The notes under the pieces: generated by a model
Told to the model about the DNA's origin: nothing
Databases searched by the model: none
Seen by the model: the letters and a program-made list of their open reading frames with translations, nothing else
In this document: piece after piece, positions 29,077 through 39,583 of the stretch
How positions within the stretch are numbered: position 1 is the first letter of the stretch
How the letters are laid out: every line of letters starts with the position of its first letter
From: Methylothermaceae bacterium
GTDB taxonomy: Bacteria > Pseudomonadota > Gammaproteobacteria > Methylococcales > Methylothermaceae
NCBI GenBank assembly: GCA_026981855.1
Contig: JALSIB010000037.1
Coordinates: 90,299 to 154,298 of the forward strand
Direction of reading: 5' to 3'
DNA length: 64,000 bases
Made by a program: the position numbers and the translations under genes

Positions 29077-29900
29077 ATATCGAAGCGGGAAAACCATTGC
29101 CCCGCGCCGCCGGGTCCCGCCGGGTCGAAGTAGAGGGAACGCAGACAAAGATGACCGGCCGGCCCCAGCTCGGGGCCTGGCACCATGGTACGGAACGCCT
29201 CCCCGCCCATCAGCTGATGGGTCGTGGTTTGATACAAGCGATCGAGCAGGCCGGCGCGCACCACGGTGTCCAGCATGGAGGGCCCGGCGATCAGATAGAT
29301 GCTGCGATAGCCCAGCTCACCCAGGATGGGAATCAATTTTCGCCCTTCCACCATCTGTCCTTTGCCGGCGAAAATCACTGGATACCCCTCCTTGCGCCAC
29401 GCCTCCACCCTAACGGGATCGGCACCCTCTCCGGTGAAAATATAGACGGGCTGCCGATGCTCGCGAACCGAATCGGGGATGATGAAATCAAGACTGGCGC
29501 TGGCGATGGCAAGCGCCGGCTGCGGGGGCAATCCCTGCTCCCTGCGCCAGGCCACCAGGTCGGCTCCAGCCGGGTGGGCACCGATTTGCAGGATGTTTCC
29601 CAGCACACCTTCCGCCAGGGCGCGCAAATACCCCCCGTGGGTGATCAAACAATCCGCCTGGGCTTCCAGCTCGAGAAACAAACGAAAATCCGCCGGCGTG
29701 GTCAGGCTCTTCGGCAGGTAGGGCCTGCCCGTATGAACGTCTTCCAGGGCGATCCGGCCGTCTAGGCTGGCGAGAAAATTGGCATAGACGAAAGGCCGTC
29801 CCGCTTCCCCCAGACAGTGTAACCGATGTTCGAGATACAACCCTTTCAGGGACACTTCGGAATGCGGGGGAGGATAGAGACGAAAAATTTGTTTTTGCAT
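29070..29900 (-). CDS. RibD C-terminal-type pteridine/pyrimidine reductase, possible methanopterin enzyme
   Basis: Protein of 276 residues with the RibD_C/dihydrofolate-reductase-like fold: FVYANFLASLDGRIALEDVH, then TPADFRLFLELEAQADCLITHGGYLRA, and IYLIAGPSMLDTVVRAGLLDRLYQT. No deaminase domain is attached. Family members reduce the riboflavin precursor, and in methylotrophs related reductases serve methanopterin cofactor synthesis. Because it is divergent from the mtdB pair (92 bp between start codons), a role as a dihydromethanopterin reductase is plausible but inferred. ATG at 29900 is chosen; a TTG at 29909 is also in frame. Confidence 0.75.
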   Translation of the reverse strand: MQKQIFRLYPPPHSEVSLKGLYLEHRLHCLGEAGRPFVYANFLASLDGRIALEDVHTGRPYLPKSLTTPADFRLFLELEAQADCLITHGGYLRALAEGVLGNILQIGAHPAGADLVAWRREQGLPPQPALAIASASLDFIIPDSVREHRQPVYIFTGEGADPVRVEAWRKEGYPVIFAGKGQMVEGRKLIPILGELGYRSIYLIAGPSMLDTVVRAGLLDRLYQTTTHQLMGGEAFRTMVPGPELGPAGHLCLRSLYFDPAGPGGAGQWFSRFDIQ

Positions 29901-29992
29901 ACGCGCCAAGTGATAATTTAGGGTTTATGCTAGTCTCAAGCCGGAAGTAAGCCCGTCAACTAAGCAATCATAAAAATAACAAGGGATTCTCC

Positions 29993-30901
29993 ATGGAAAA
30001 ACCTTATATTCTCCACATGCTCACTACTGAAAAGAACCTGAGCCCTTTCGATGTCAACATGGCCCAGGATGCTGGCTGGCAAGTTACCATGCCTTATGTC
30101 CACGTAGATGCTGATGAAGTGAGGGCTCTCATCCAAGACGCGATCTTCTCCCGTGGACCCGCCGGCGTCAAGCGCACCGCCATCTTCATCGGCGGACGCG
30201 ATCCCGAAATGGCGATCAAAATGCTTATCTCCGCTCAGGAAGCCATGTTCCCTCCCTTTGAAATTCCGGTATTGGCGGATCCTTCCGGTGCTTTCACCAC
30301 AGCCGCCGCCATGGTAGCCGCTGCGGAGAAGAAACTGGACGAGAAATTTTCTCTGCAATTGCCGGGAAGGAATATCCTGATTCTGGCGGGTACGGGCCCT
30401 GTCGGACAAATCGCCGCCGTTCTATGTGCCAAGGCAGGCGCCAGAGTAACCATTTTTGGCCGCAGACAGGAAAAAGCCCGCCGCGTTGCCGATCTTTGCA
30501 ATGTGTTTTTCGGTGAAGGCAAGCTTGACATTCGCGGCGAAGGCAACGATGCCCTGTCTGATCATCTACCAACCGCAGACGTGGTGTTTGCCACAGGAGC
30601 AGCCGGCATCCAGCTGCTCGACAAGGAACAAGTCGTCCTGGCCCGGCAACTCAAGATCGCTGTCGATGTCAATGCGGTTCCCCCATCAGGAATCGCCGGC
30701 ATCGATAATTTTGCCAATGGCACCCCCATCGAGGGCTCCCCTTCCGGAGCGGTTGGTATAGGGGCACTGGCTATCGGTAACCTTAAATATAAAACTCATC
30801 ACAGGTTGCTACGTCTGATGCGGGAAACCGATAAAGCGGTCTATCTCCATTACGACCAGGCTTTCACCACAGCCCGCGAAATCACCCTATCACCACGCTG
30901 A
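29993..30901 (+). CDS. mtdB: NAD(P)-dependent methylene-tetrahydromethanopterin dehydrogenase, paralogue 1
   Basis: MtdA/MtdB-family protein of 302 residues, oxidising methylene-H4MPT to methenyl-H4MPT in C1 oxidation. It has ILHMLTTEKNLSPFDVNMA at the N-terminus, TAIFIGGRD, DPSGAFTTAAAMVA, the nucleotide-binding LAGTGPVGQIAAVLCAKAG, and NAVPPSGIAGID. The residues after the second strand are FGRRQEKARR, an arginine pattern like that of NADP-dependent MtdA. Base composition is lower in GC than its neighbours (three 60-base blocks counted at 42, 53 and 43%). AAGGGA precedes the ATG. The symbol mtdB is given at family level. Confidence 0.87.
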   Translation: MEKPYILHMLTTEKNLSPFDVNMAQDAGWQVTMPYVHVDADEVRALIQDAIFSRGPAGVKRTAIFIGGRDPEMAIKMLISAQEAMFPPFEIPVLADPSGAFTTAAAMVAAAEKKLDEKFSLQLPGRNILILAGTGPVGQIAAVLCAKAGARVTIFGRRQEKARRVADLCNVFFGEGKLDIRGEGNDALSDHLPTADVVFATGAAGIQLLDKEQVVLARQLKIAVDVNAVPPSGIAGIDNFANGTPIEGSPSGAVGIGALAIGNLKYKTHHRLLRLMRETDKAVYLHYDQAFTTAREITLSPR

Positions 30902-30926
30902 TCACCTATACGAGGATATCTGCCCC

Positions 30927-31832
30927 ATGACCACCCGCTCAGTCCTTCACATGCTCAGTCCGCGCCCCCAGGTCAGTCCTTTCGACATCAACATGGCGGT
31001 GGACGCGGGCTTCGACATGATCTTTCCCCACGCGAACGTGGAGCCCAATCAGGTCCACGGCCTGACCCAGGACATCATCTTTTCCCGCGGTCCGTCGGGG
31101 GTGAAAAAAACCGCCATCTTCATCGGTGGACGGGATATCGGGATCGCCCTGGACATGATGGAGACAATCCGGAAGGCCATGCAGCCCCCCTTCGAGGTCT
31201 CGGTCATCGCAGACCCATCCGGCGCGTTCACCACCGCCACCGCCCTGGTCGCCCTGGTGGAAAAACAGCTCAAGGAACATCACCACCTGGAATTGAAAGA
31301 TACCCGCGCCATCGTCTTCGGCGGCACAGGTCCTGTGGGAATATCGACGGCCGTGATCGCCTCGCTGGCCGGTGCCGACGTGACCATCGTCGACCACTTG
31401 AGCCTGGACACGGCGATGCAGATCGCCGAAGAATACAATCGGCGCTGCGGCTGCAATATCAAAGGCACTTTCGCCAGTTCAGGCGCGAGCAAGGCGTGGT
31501 TGGTCGCCAGAACCGACATCATTTTCAACTGCACCAAAGCCGGAATCCAGGTCTTGGACGAGGAGATCCTGGAAACGGCGAAAAAGCTCAAGGTGGTCGG
31601 GGATGTCAACGCTGTCCCCCCCGCCGGTATCGAAGGGGTGAAATTCAAGGATTCGGGCGCACCGCTGCTCACCGCCCCCAACAGCCCGGGGGCCGTGAGC
31701 GTGGGTCCGCTGGCGGTCGGCAACATCAAGTACATGCTGCAAAACGCCATGCTGAAAGATCTGCTCCTGAAGGACAAACCCGTCTACTTCGACTTTCGGG
31801 AAGCCTTCACCCGGGCCCGCAAACTGGTCTGA
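30927..31832 (+). CDS. mtdB: Methylene-tetrahydromethanopterin dehydrogenase, paralogue 2
   Basis: Second MtdB-family protein, 301 residues, 25 bp after the first. Shared landmarks are SPFDINMAVDAGF, IFSRGPSGVKKTAIFIGGRD, IADPSGAFTTATALVAL, FGGTGPVGISTAVIASLAG and VNAVPPAGIEGVK. After the dinucleotide strand it reads TIVDHLSLDTA, with an aspartate where paralogue 1 has arginines, a change usually linked to NAD preference. The C-terminal third diverges strongly from paralogue 1. Its GC content is normal for the window (blocks of 70 and 58%). A perfect palindromic terminator follows. Confidence 0.86.
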   Translation: MTTRSVLHMLSPRPQVSPFDINMAVDAGFDMIFPHANVEPNQVHGLTQDIIFSRGPSGVKKTAIFIGGRDIGIALDMMETIRKAMQPPFEVSVIADPSGAFTTATALVALVEKQLKEHHHLELKDTRAIVFGGTGPVGISTAVIASLAGADVTIVDHLSLDTAMQIAEEYNRRCGCNIKGTFASSGASKAWLVARTDIIFNCTKAGIQVLDEEILETAKKLKVVGDVNAVPPAGIEGVKFKDSGAPLLTAPNSPGAVSVGPLAVGNIKYMLQNAMLKDLLLKDKPVYFDFREAFTRARKLV

Positions 31833-31838
31833 CGACCT

Positions 31839-31874
31839 CCCGAAAGCGCAGGGCTCGAGCCCTGCGCTTTCGGG
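31839..31874. terminator. Palindromic bidirectional terminator between mtdB pair and lnt
   Basis: A 36-base perfect palindrome, left half CCCGAAAGCGCAGGGCTC. It can form a very stable hairpin on either strand and separates two convergent operons. There is no long T run on either side, so termination may be moderate. Confidence 0.7.
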
Positions 31875-31876
31875 CT

Positions 31877-33359
31877 TCATCCGTTCAAACGCCCCCGCAG
31901 CAGCGACCCCAACAGAATCGCGCCCACCAGCCCGATCAACGGCCAGTCACGCCAAAACACATAGGGCGTCACACCCCGCATGGGCAGGAAAGACGCAGTC
32001 AGCGAGGTGCGCACGAACAACGCCGCACTGGACACGATGCGGCCATCCGGCCCGATCACCGCCGTGACCCCGGTATTGGTCGCCCGCAGCAGATAGCGGC
32101 CGGTCTCGAGCGCCCGCATTCTGGCCATCTGCGCATGCTGATGGGGCGCTGCGGTATCGCCGAACCAGGCATCGTTGGTCACGTTGACGATGTAAGCCGC
32201 CTCGGGCATTCCCAACAATACGTCCCGGGAAAAGGTATCTTCATAACAAATCGTCGCCCGCAGTGGATAACCTGCCGCCACCAGCAAGGGTTGATCATCC
32301 AGCCCGGGCGTGAAGTCCCCCAGGGGAATTTCCAGCAGATCCAGCACGAACCCCAGCACGCTACGCAGGGGCAGATACTCGCCAAAAGGCAAAAGATGCC
32401 GCTTGTAATACTGACCGGGCATCTTTCCCAGACTGATCAGGGCATTGTAATAGCGCCCGTCGGGCTCCTTGACGGGTATCCCGAGCAGTAGATCGGTGCC
32501 CCGGGCGAGGGCTTCCCGCTGCAACGGCAAGAGCAGGCTGTCGCGGACCTGATGATAAAAGGCAGGTACCGCGGTTTCCGGCCAGACGATCAGATCCGCC
32601 CCCCAGTTGCGGCGCGTCATTTCCAGATAGGTGGCGAGGATCTGGCGGCGGGTTTCAGGGCGCCATTTCATCTCCTGGGGAATGTTGCCCTGTAACAACA
32701 CCACCTTGAGGGAGGGGCCTGCGGGGCCGGTCCATTCCACCGTCTTCAGAGCGGCCCCCAACGACCAAATCACAACGGCCAACCCCACCCAGACACCGGC
32801 CGAGCGCCGTTCCCGCCACACATGGGCCAGGATCGCGGCGGTGAGCACAATCAGCCATCCGGCGCCGTAACTTCCAAACAAGGGGACGAAACCCGCCAAC
32901 GGGGTATCGGTCTGGCTGTAGCCGATCTGCAGCCAGGGAAAACCATTCAACACCCAACCCCGAAGCCCCTCCAGGGCGATCCAGATGGAGGGAGGCAGAA
33001 GAACCCTTTGCCAGGAAGCCGCTCTCCGGTCCAGGGCCCTGCGCGTCAACCACCCGCCGATCGCCGGGAAAAACGCCCAGGTGGCGTTGAAAAGCAAGGT
33101 CAGCCCCGCCGCGACCACAGGCGTGGCGCCGCCATATTGGTGCATGCTGAGATAAATCCACCAGACCCCGCACAGAAACTGCCCCAACCCGAAAGCGTAA
33201 CCAACCGCAAACGCCCTTCGGGGAGATTCCAGCTTCTGCCATGAATGGAACAACCATGCAAGGGACAAGGGGGCGAGCCACGCCTGTCCATAAGGGGCGA
33301 AAGCCAGGATCGACGCCGCTCCCGCCGAAAATGCCGCCGCCAGCGCGGCAGCGAAAGGG

Positions 33360-33370
<11 letters not shown>
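31877..33370 (-). CDS. lnt: Apolipoprotein N-acyltransferase
   Basis: Inner-membrane enzyme adding the third acyl chain to lipoproteins. The 497-residue protein has about six N-terminal membrane helices, then a nitrilase-type periplasmic domain with catalytic glutamate in VWPETAVPAF, lysine in the region KRHLLPFGEYLPLRS, and cysteine in ATICYEDTF, and a last membrane helix. It overlaps the end of corC by 11 bp in the usual ybeY-corC-lnt order. Confidence 0.96.
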
Positions 33371-34207
<837 letters not shown>

Positions 34208-34211
<4 letters not shown>

Positions 34212-34681
34212 GATTGATTGTTTTCCTCGATCAGATAAGGATCCCGATATCCCAGTCCGGCCAGAATCCGGCGCTCCCGGGCTTCCATTCGCTCAGCTTC
34301 TTCAGAGGTCAAATGATCGTAACCGCGCAGGTGGAGCACGCCGTGGACAATCATGTGCGCCCAATGGGCCGCTTCCGGCTTCCCCTGCTCCGAGGCTTCT
34401 CTTCTGACCACCGGGGCACAGACCACCACGTCGCCCAGAAATCCCGGCGCGACCCCTTCAGGCGCTTCGAAAGGAAAACTCAAAACGTTGGTGGCTCCTT
34501 GGCGATGGCGATAACGAAGGTTGAGTTCGGCCATCTCCGCTTCATCCACCACACGCAGTGCCAGCTCCGCCTTCCGCCCTTCCAGAGCGGCCTCCGCCCA
34601 CCGGACGAGCGAATCCCTGGCGGGGCAGGGGCCGTCGGATGCAAATTGAATATCGATGGCAGCCATCGCCTCAGGCTCCAT
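34208..34681 (-). CDS. ybeY: Endoribonuclease YbeY
   Basis: Metal-dependent RNase of about 157 residues acting in 16S rRNA 3' maturation and ribosome quality control. It has GATNVLSFPFE, GDVVVCAPVV and the zinc motif HMIVHGVLHLRGYDH (HGxLHxxGYDH). The start could be 34681, overlapping phoH by 11 bp, or 34666; the frame further up to 34765 only overlaps phoH. In most Gammaproteobacteria it works beside PhoH-like YbeZ, as encoded here. Confidence 0.95.
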
Positions 34682-35666
34682 CGCCTCCCTTCTGCCGCCG
34701 TTCGTGAGCCTCGTAAGCCGAAACGATACGCTGCACCAGGGGATGACGGACCACATCCCGGGCATCGAAGTAAGTGAAACTGATGCCCTCCACCCCTTTC
34801 AACACCTCGAGGACGTGCTTGAGCCCGGAAGGCCGGTCCCTGGGCAGGTCGACCTGGGTCACGTCTCCCGTGACCACGGCGGTCGACCCAAAGCCCACCC
34901 GGGTCAGAAACATCTTGATCTGTTCGGTGGTGGTGTTTTGCGCCTCATCCAGGATGATGAAAGAATCGTTGAGGGTACGGCCGCGCATGAACGCCAACGG
35001 CGCGACTTCGATGACATTACGTTCCATCAGCTTGCTCACCCGCTCGAACCCCAGCATCTCGAACAGGGCGTCGTACAAGGGCCGGAGATAGGGATCGACC
35101 TTCTGCGCCAGATCCCCGGGCAGAAATCCCAGGCGCTCGCCGGCTTCCACCGCCGGCCGGGTGAGAATCAGCCGCTTGACCGCCTCTTCCTCCAATGCCG
35201 CCACCGCGCAGGCGACCGCCAGATAAGTCTTGCCGGTGCCAGCCGGACCGATACCGAAATTGATGTCGTGGCTGAGGATATTCTTGAGGTAGCGCTGCTG
35301 ATTGGTGCCGCGGGCCTTGATGACGGCCTTGCGGGTACGGATGGTGACCGGCGCGTCGGAATCGTCGTCCTCCGCCAGCAAGGCATCCATGCTGGCATCC
35401 TGCAAGGACAGATGCACATGTTCGGGGGTGATGGTTTCCGAGGTGGTGGCTTGGAAAAGATGATGCAGCAGACGGGAGGCGGCTTCCGCCGGCCGGCTCG
35501 ATCCCATGATTCGAAAACGGTTGCCCCGATTGGCGATTTCCACCCCGAGACGCCTTTCGATCTGCTTCAGGTTTTCGTCATATTGCCCGCAGAGATTCGC
35601 CAGTCTGCCATTGTCCGCAGGCTCCAGAACAAGTTGGAGCGTGGTGGATGAATGTTGATCTATCAA
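34671..35666 (-). CDS. ybeZ: PhoH-like ATPase (YbeZ)
   Basis: P-loop NTPase of 331 residues with an N-terminal KH-like RNA-binding region (about 15-80), Walker [15 protein letters not shown] near residue 140, and Walker B region [21 protein letters not shown]. It resembles superfamily 1 helicases and functions with YbeY in rRNA processing. It is third in the miaB-ybeZ-ybeY-corC-lnt order, 65 bp after miaB. Confidence 0.95.
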   Translation of the reverse strand: MIDQHSSTTLQLVLEPADNGRLANLCGQYDENLKQIERRLGVEIANRGNRFRIMGSSRPAEAASRLLHHLFQATTSETITPEHVHLSLQDASMDALLAEDDDSDAPVTIRTRKAVIKARGTNQQRYLKNILSHDINFGIGPAGTGKTYLAVACAVAALEEEAVKRLILTRPAVEAGERLGFLPGDLAQKVDPYLRPLYDALFEMLGFERVSKLMERNVIEVAPLAFMRGRTLNDSFIILDEAQNTTTEQIKMFLTRVGFGSTAVVTGDVTQVDLPRDRPSGLKHVLEVLKGVEGISFTYFDARDVVRHPLVQRIVSAYEAHERRQKGGDGA

Positions 35667-35731
35667 TGAATGGAATGTAAGCCCGACGGGGCTGGTTGAA
35701 CACCTCTGGTCGCTGTTTGTTTCAGCATAAC

Positions 35732-37054
35732 TTAGACCAGCCGGCCTCGCAAGGAGTTCGGCAGCGCCCCGGTAATGGCCACCGTGGCGAAGTGTCCTAT
35801 CAGATTGGCGGGCCCCGTGAAATTGACCACCCTATTGTTCTCGGTGCGGCCACACAGTTCACGGGGATTTTTCCGGGAAGCCCCTTCCACCAGAATCCGC
35901 TGCTGGCTCCCCACCATCTGCCTGGATATTTCGGCCGCCTGGGACTGGATCAACCGTTGCAACGCGGCCAAACGCTCCTTTTTGACCGGCAGCGGCACAT
36001 CGTCCCGCAACTCCGCGGCCGGGGTGCCCGGCCGGGGACTGTAGATGAAGCTGAAGGAATGGTCGAAGCCGATACGCTCGATCAGATCCATCGTCTGGGC
36101 GAAGTCCTCTTCGGTTTCACCGGGAAAACCGACGATGAAATCAGAAGACAGAGACAAACCGGGACGAACCCGGCGCAGCTTTTCTATCCGCTCCATATAA
36201 TCGTCGCGGCCATATCCCCGCTTCATCGCCTTCAGAATCCTGTCGCTGCCGGACTGGACCGGCAGATGCAGATGATCCACCAACTCCGGCAGGGCGGCGA
36301 AGGCCTCGATCAGGTTGTCGTCGAACTCGGCGGGATGGGAAGTGGTAAAGCGGATCCGTTCTATCCCCTCAATGGCCGCCACTTCCAGCAGCAGCAGCGC
36401 CAGGTCCGCCTCGTCGCCTTCCCCGGTGTCGCCGCGATAGGCATTCACGTTCTGCCCCAACAGATTGACCTCTTTCACCCCCTGTTCGGCCAACCGTTCG
36501 ATTTCGCCGATCACATCCGGCAACGGCCGACTGACTTCCGTACCACGGGTGTAAGGCACCACGCAGTAGGTGCAATATTTGCTGCATCCTTCCATCACGG
36601 AAACGAAGGCCTTTGGACCTTCTGCCCTCGGCTGCGGCAGATGGTCGAATTTCTCGATCTCCGGAAAAGAGATGTCCATGACCTGGCGGTCTTCCTTCCG
36701 CACCCGTTCGAGCAGTTCCGGCAACCGGTGGAGGGTCTGGGGGCCGAACACGATATCCACATAAGGGGCGCGTTGCTGGACCACCTCGCCTTCCTGACTC
36801 GCCACACAACCGCCGACACCGATGACCACCCCTTTCCGGCGCTGCTTCAAAGGGCGCCAACGGCCCAATTGGGAAAACACCTTTTCCTGGGCCTTCTCCC
36901 GCACCGAGCAGGTATTGAGCAGCAGCACATCGGCCTCTTCGGGATCATCGGTCAATTCCATCCCATGGGAGCGATGAAGCACGTCCCGCATCTTGTCGGA
37001 ATCGTATTCGTTCATCTGGCAGCCGAATGTCTGGATATAGAGCTTTTGCGTCAT
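35732..37054 (-). CDS. miaB: tRNA-2-methylthio-N6-dimethylallyladenosine synthase
   Basis: Radical SAM methylthiotransferase of 440 residues. It has an N-terminal UPF0004 domain with three cysteines ([22 protein letters not shown]), the radical SAM CxxxCxxC in [17 protein letters not shown] near residue 155, and a C-terminal TRAM domain (about 375-440). It adds the methylthio group to i6A37 in tRNAs for codons beginning with U. First gene of the cluster that runs through to lnt, and divergent from the methyltransferase gene. Confidence 0.97.
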   Translation of the reverse strand: MTQKLYIQTFGCQMNEYDSDKMRDVLHRSHGMELTDDPEEADVLLLNTCSVREKAQEKVFSQLGRWRPLKQRRKGVVIGVGGCVASQEGEVVQQRAPYVDIVFGPQTLHRLPELLERVRKEDRQVMDISFPEIEKFDHLPQPRAEGPKAFVSVMEGCSKYCTYCVVPYTRGTEVSRPLPDVIGEIERLAEQGVKEVNLLGQNVNAYRGDTGEGDEADLALLLLEVAAIEGIERIRFTTSHPAEFDDNLIEAFAALPELVDHLHLPVQSGSDRILKAMKRGYGRDDYMERIEKLRRVRPGLSLSSDFIVGFPGETEEDFAQTMDLIERIGFDHSFSFIYSPRPGTPAAELRDDVPLPVKKERLAALQRLIQSQAAEISRQMVGSQQRILVEGASRKNPRELCGRTENNRVVNFTGPANLIGHFATVAITGALPNSLRGRLV

Positions 37055-37144
37055 AATGGAGAGGATCGAAGCCTTGTCATGGGCAGGTGATTATAACAGA
37101 CACGCCTGACCACCGATTGCTTTCGAGAAAACACGGAGCACCCC

Positions 37145-37804
37145 ATGCAAAGAATCCCCGAACCGGAGTTGATGGAAGAGCCAAGGCAGGCCCACAGCTA
37201 TGCGGAAGCCGATTTCAGCGATGCCACCCGGCTTTTCATCGATCTCTTCGCAAACAACTTTCCCCGTCACCGGCCACGACGTGTCGTGGATCTCGGCTGT
37301 GGTCCGGGACAAATCACCATGGCTTTCGCCGCCGCTCATCCAGGCTCGCAGATCACCGGAATCGATGGATCGAGCACCATGCTCGAAATCGCGACTGAAC
37401 GGTTGCGGCAACAATCCACTCTGACAAGGAGAGTCGAATGGTGGTTGACCCGACTGCCCAATTCGACAACACGGAGTTACGACACACTGATCAGCAACAG
37501 CCTTCTTCACCATCTTCATGAACCGCAAATTCTCTGGCGGCAGATCCAAAATTGGGGGGCATCGGGTGCCGCAGTGCTGGTGATGGACCTCTATCGCCCC
37601 TCATCAAAAGCCGAGGCGGCACGAATCGTCGAGCGTTACGCCGCCGACGCACCCGAAATCCTGCGGCGGGATTTCTTCAATTCCCTCTGCGCCGCCTTTA
37701 CCCGGGAAGAAATACACCAACAGCTGGAAATATCGGGTTTGGCAGACTTTCAAGTGAAAGTCGTCAGCGACCGCCATCTGGCTGTGTGGGGAATTCTGAA
37801 ATAG
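37145..37804 (+). CDS. Class I SAM-dependent methyltransferase of unknown substrate
   Basis: Protein of 219 residues with motif I VVDLGCGPGQITMAFA near residue 46, the acidic GIDGSSTMLEIA (motif II), and ISNSLLHHLHEPQILWRQI, resembling the UbiE/CMO5U-type small-molecule or tRNA methyltransferases. The first 20 residues carry no signal peptide. It is monocistronic: divergent from miaB and followed by a hairpin terminator. The substrate cannot be inferred. Confidence 0.85.
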   Translation: MQRIPEPELMEEPRQAHSYAEADFSDATRLFIDLFANNFPRHRPRRVVDLGCGPGQITMAFAAAHPGSQITGIDGSSTMLEIATERLRQQSTLTRRVEWWLTRLPNSTTRSYDTLISNSLLHHLHEPQILWRQIQNWGASGAAVLVMDLYRPSSKAEAARIVERYAADAPEILRRDFFNSLCAAFTREEIHQQLEISGLADFQVKVVSDRHLAVWGILK

Positions 37805-37806
37805 CA

Positions 37807-37832
37807 CGGGCGCCGACTGGCGCCCGCTTCTT
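37807..37832 (+). terminator. Terminator after the methyltransferase gene
   Basis: Stem CGGGCGCC with GGCGCCCG, loop GACT, followed by CTTCTTC, three bases after the stop codon. The T run is interrupted, so the strength is uncertain. Confidence 0.65.
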
Positions 37833-37853
37833 CCCTATCTGTCAAGGGCAGGT

Positions 37854-38891
37854 TCACTTCACGTAATCGAAGGTCTTGCCCGGCGTCGCCGGCAGGCGCG
37901 GCATGGATTGTTTCGGAAACTCGCCGGTCAAGGCATTCAAAAACGCCACGATGTCGTCGACTTGCTGATCCGACAGGTCACGGTTCAACTGCAACTTGGC
38001 CATCACCCGCACCGCCTCATCCAGCGTCTTCACGGCACCATTGTGGAAATAAGGGGCGGTCAGGGCGACGTTGCGCAAGGTCGGCACCTTGAACATATGC
38101 TTGTCGGCATCGCTCTTGGTGACTTCGTAACGCCCCAGATCTTCGGTGAAGTTGTATTTGCGCTCGAAGAAAGGATTGTCGAAAGTCGGGAATTTCTGGA
38201 ACACGCCGGCGCCCTGACCCGTCTGGCCACTGAAGGCGGGGCCTGAATGACAACCCACACACCCCACCTCGGCGAAGGTGTTCATGCCGCGCACCTGTTG
38301 CTCGCTGAGCGCTTTCTTGTCACCTTTCACATAGCGGTCATAGGGACTGTTGGGAGTGATGAGGGTCCGCTCGTAGGCGGCAATGGCCTTGACGGCATTG
38401 TCCTCGCTGATCTCCGCCCCCTCTCCGAAGGCGTCCTTGAACAATTGCGGATATCCGGGAATCTGCTTCAAGCGGGCGACGACGTCGTCCCAGCTTTTCA
38501 TCCCCATTTCGATGGGATTGGTCACCGGGCCCCTGGCCTGGTCTTCCAGACTGGCGGCGCGCCCATCCCAGAACTGGGTCGCGTTGAATGCCGAATTCCA
38601 TACCGTCGGGGCGCTGCGACCACCCGTTTGCCCATGCACACCGGCGGCGAAGGGACGGTTGTCCTCGCCACCCGCCATCACGTTGTGACAGGAATTGCAA
38701 GACACCGTTCCGGTGGAAGAAAGACGGGGATCCAGATAGAGGATCTGCCCCAACCTGACCTTCGCTGGCGTCGTGGGATTGTCTGCAGGCTCGGGCGCTT
38801 TGTCGGGCAAAGCCTGCCATTCGACCGCCCCGGCCAGGGTCGTCACACCAGCCAGCGCGATTGCCGAAACCAGTGATTTCATTTTGAACAT
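37854..38891 (-). CDS. Periplasmic dihaem cytochrome c peroxidase
   Basis: CcpA/MacA-type protein of 345 residues. It has a signal peptide (about 1-22), two haem c motifs (CNSCH near residue 65 and CVGCH near 212), and typical segments NRPFAAGVHGQTGGRSAPTV, AYERTLITPNSPYD and MFKVPTLRNVALTAPYFHNG. It reduces hydrogen peroxide in the periplasm with electrons from cytochrome c; MacA-type relatives may transfer electrons instead. GAGGAGG lies five bases before the ATG at 38891. A small exported protein is encoded upstream beyond a terminator. Confidence 0.93.
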   Translation of the reverse strand: MFKMKSLVSAIALAGVTTLAGAVEWQALPDKAPEPADNPTTPAKVRLGQILYLDPRLSSTGTVSCNSCHNVMAGGEDNRPFAAGVHGQTGGRSAPTVWNSAFNATQFWDGRAASLEDQARGPVTNPIEMGMKSWDDVVARLKQIPGYPQLFKDAFGEGAEISEDNAVKAIAAYERTLITPNSPYDRYVKGDKKALSEQQVRGMNTFAEVGCVGCHSGPAFSGQTGQGAGVFQKFPTFDNPFFERKYNFTEDLGRYEVTKSDADKHMFKVPTLRNVALTAPYFHNGAVKTLDEAVRVMAKLQLNRDLSDQQVDDIVAFLNALTGEFPKQSMPRLPATPGKTFDYVK

Positions 38892-39012
38892 ATTAGCCTC
38901 CTCGATAGTGTATCCAGCAAGTACGAACGATCTTGTTACTTGTCAATTCAGTCTTCGCACGAAGGCATATTGAAGCATAAGCATCGAAGTGGCCGCAATT
39001 TCCAGCGCACAA

Positions 39013-39044
39013 AAAAAACCCGCTCTGATATGAGCGGGTTTTTT
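39013..39044. terminator. Bidirectional rho-independent terminator
   Basis: AAAAAACCCGCTC, loop TGATAT, GAGCGGGTTTTTT: a 13-bp stem with an A run on one side and a T run on the other. On the minus strand it ends the small exported-protein gene at 39065. Confidence 0.93.
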
Positions 39045-39064
39045 CACATTCGACTGGAAAGGTA

Positions 39065-39448
39065 TCAGGAACGCTCGAAGGTGTTGAGAATCTTCAACGC
39101 TTCCTTCAGCTTCTCCTCGGCGCCTGCCATATCACCACGCTTCGCCATGCCGTTGGCTACCCGAAGACGCTGCGACAAACGCTGCAAGCGGGCGCCATAC
39201 TGGTCACCGGTGATTTCCTTGTTGACTTGGCGGGCTTCGTAGATCTTGGCTTTGAGAGCCTCCTGATCGGTTCCGGCGGCTGCGATTTCAATTGCCTCGG
39301 CCAGCAGCTTCTTGAGGTCGGAAATCGCCTGATTCACGCCTGCGGCCGTTTCCGCCGCAACGGCGGTGGTGGTGTAGGTGCCCAGCATCATTCCACCGGA
39401 CACGGCGATCATGGTCGCGGTCACGACTGTTTTGATGGTTTTCTTCAT
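39065..39448 (-). CDS. Small exported helical protein, unknown function
   Basis: Not recognised. The 127-residue protein has a clear signal peptide (KK at the start, hydrophobic core, cleavage probably after AVAAE around residue 32), and a mature part of about 95 residues predicted as two or three amphipathic helices rich in A, E, K and L (for example GVNQAISDLKKLLAEAIEIAA). No cysteines, histidine clusters or haem motifs are present in the mature part. A strong AGAGGGGG site precedes the ATG at 39448, and a strong terminator follows, so it may be expressed well as a single gene. Confidence 0.8.
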   Translation of the reverse strand: MKKTIKTVVTATMIAVSGGMMLGTYTTTAVAAETAAGVNQAISDLKKLLAEAIEIAAAGTDQEALKAKIYEARQVNKEITGDQYGARLQRLSQRLRVANGMAKRGDMAGAEEKLKEALKILNTFERS

Positions 39449-39583
39449 GGTTGTACCCCCTCTTGTAGGTGTTTTTAATCGAGTCACCAATTATCTGATT
39501 TTTCAGCTTGACTCACTCTTGACGTAAGGTTCGCGTGCAATCACGCTTGGGCAATTCTATCACAATGCAGGGCACTGGGAACC

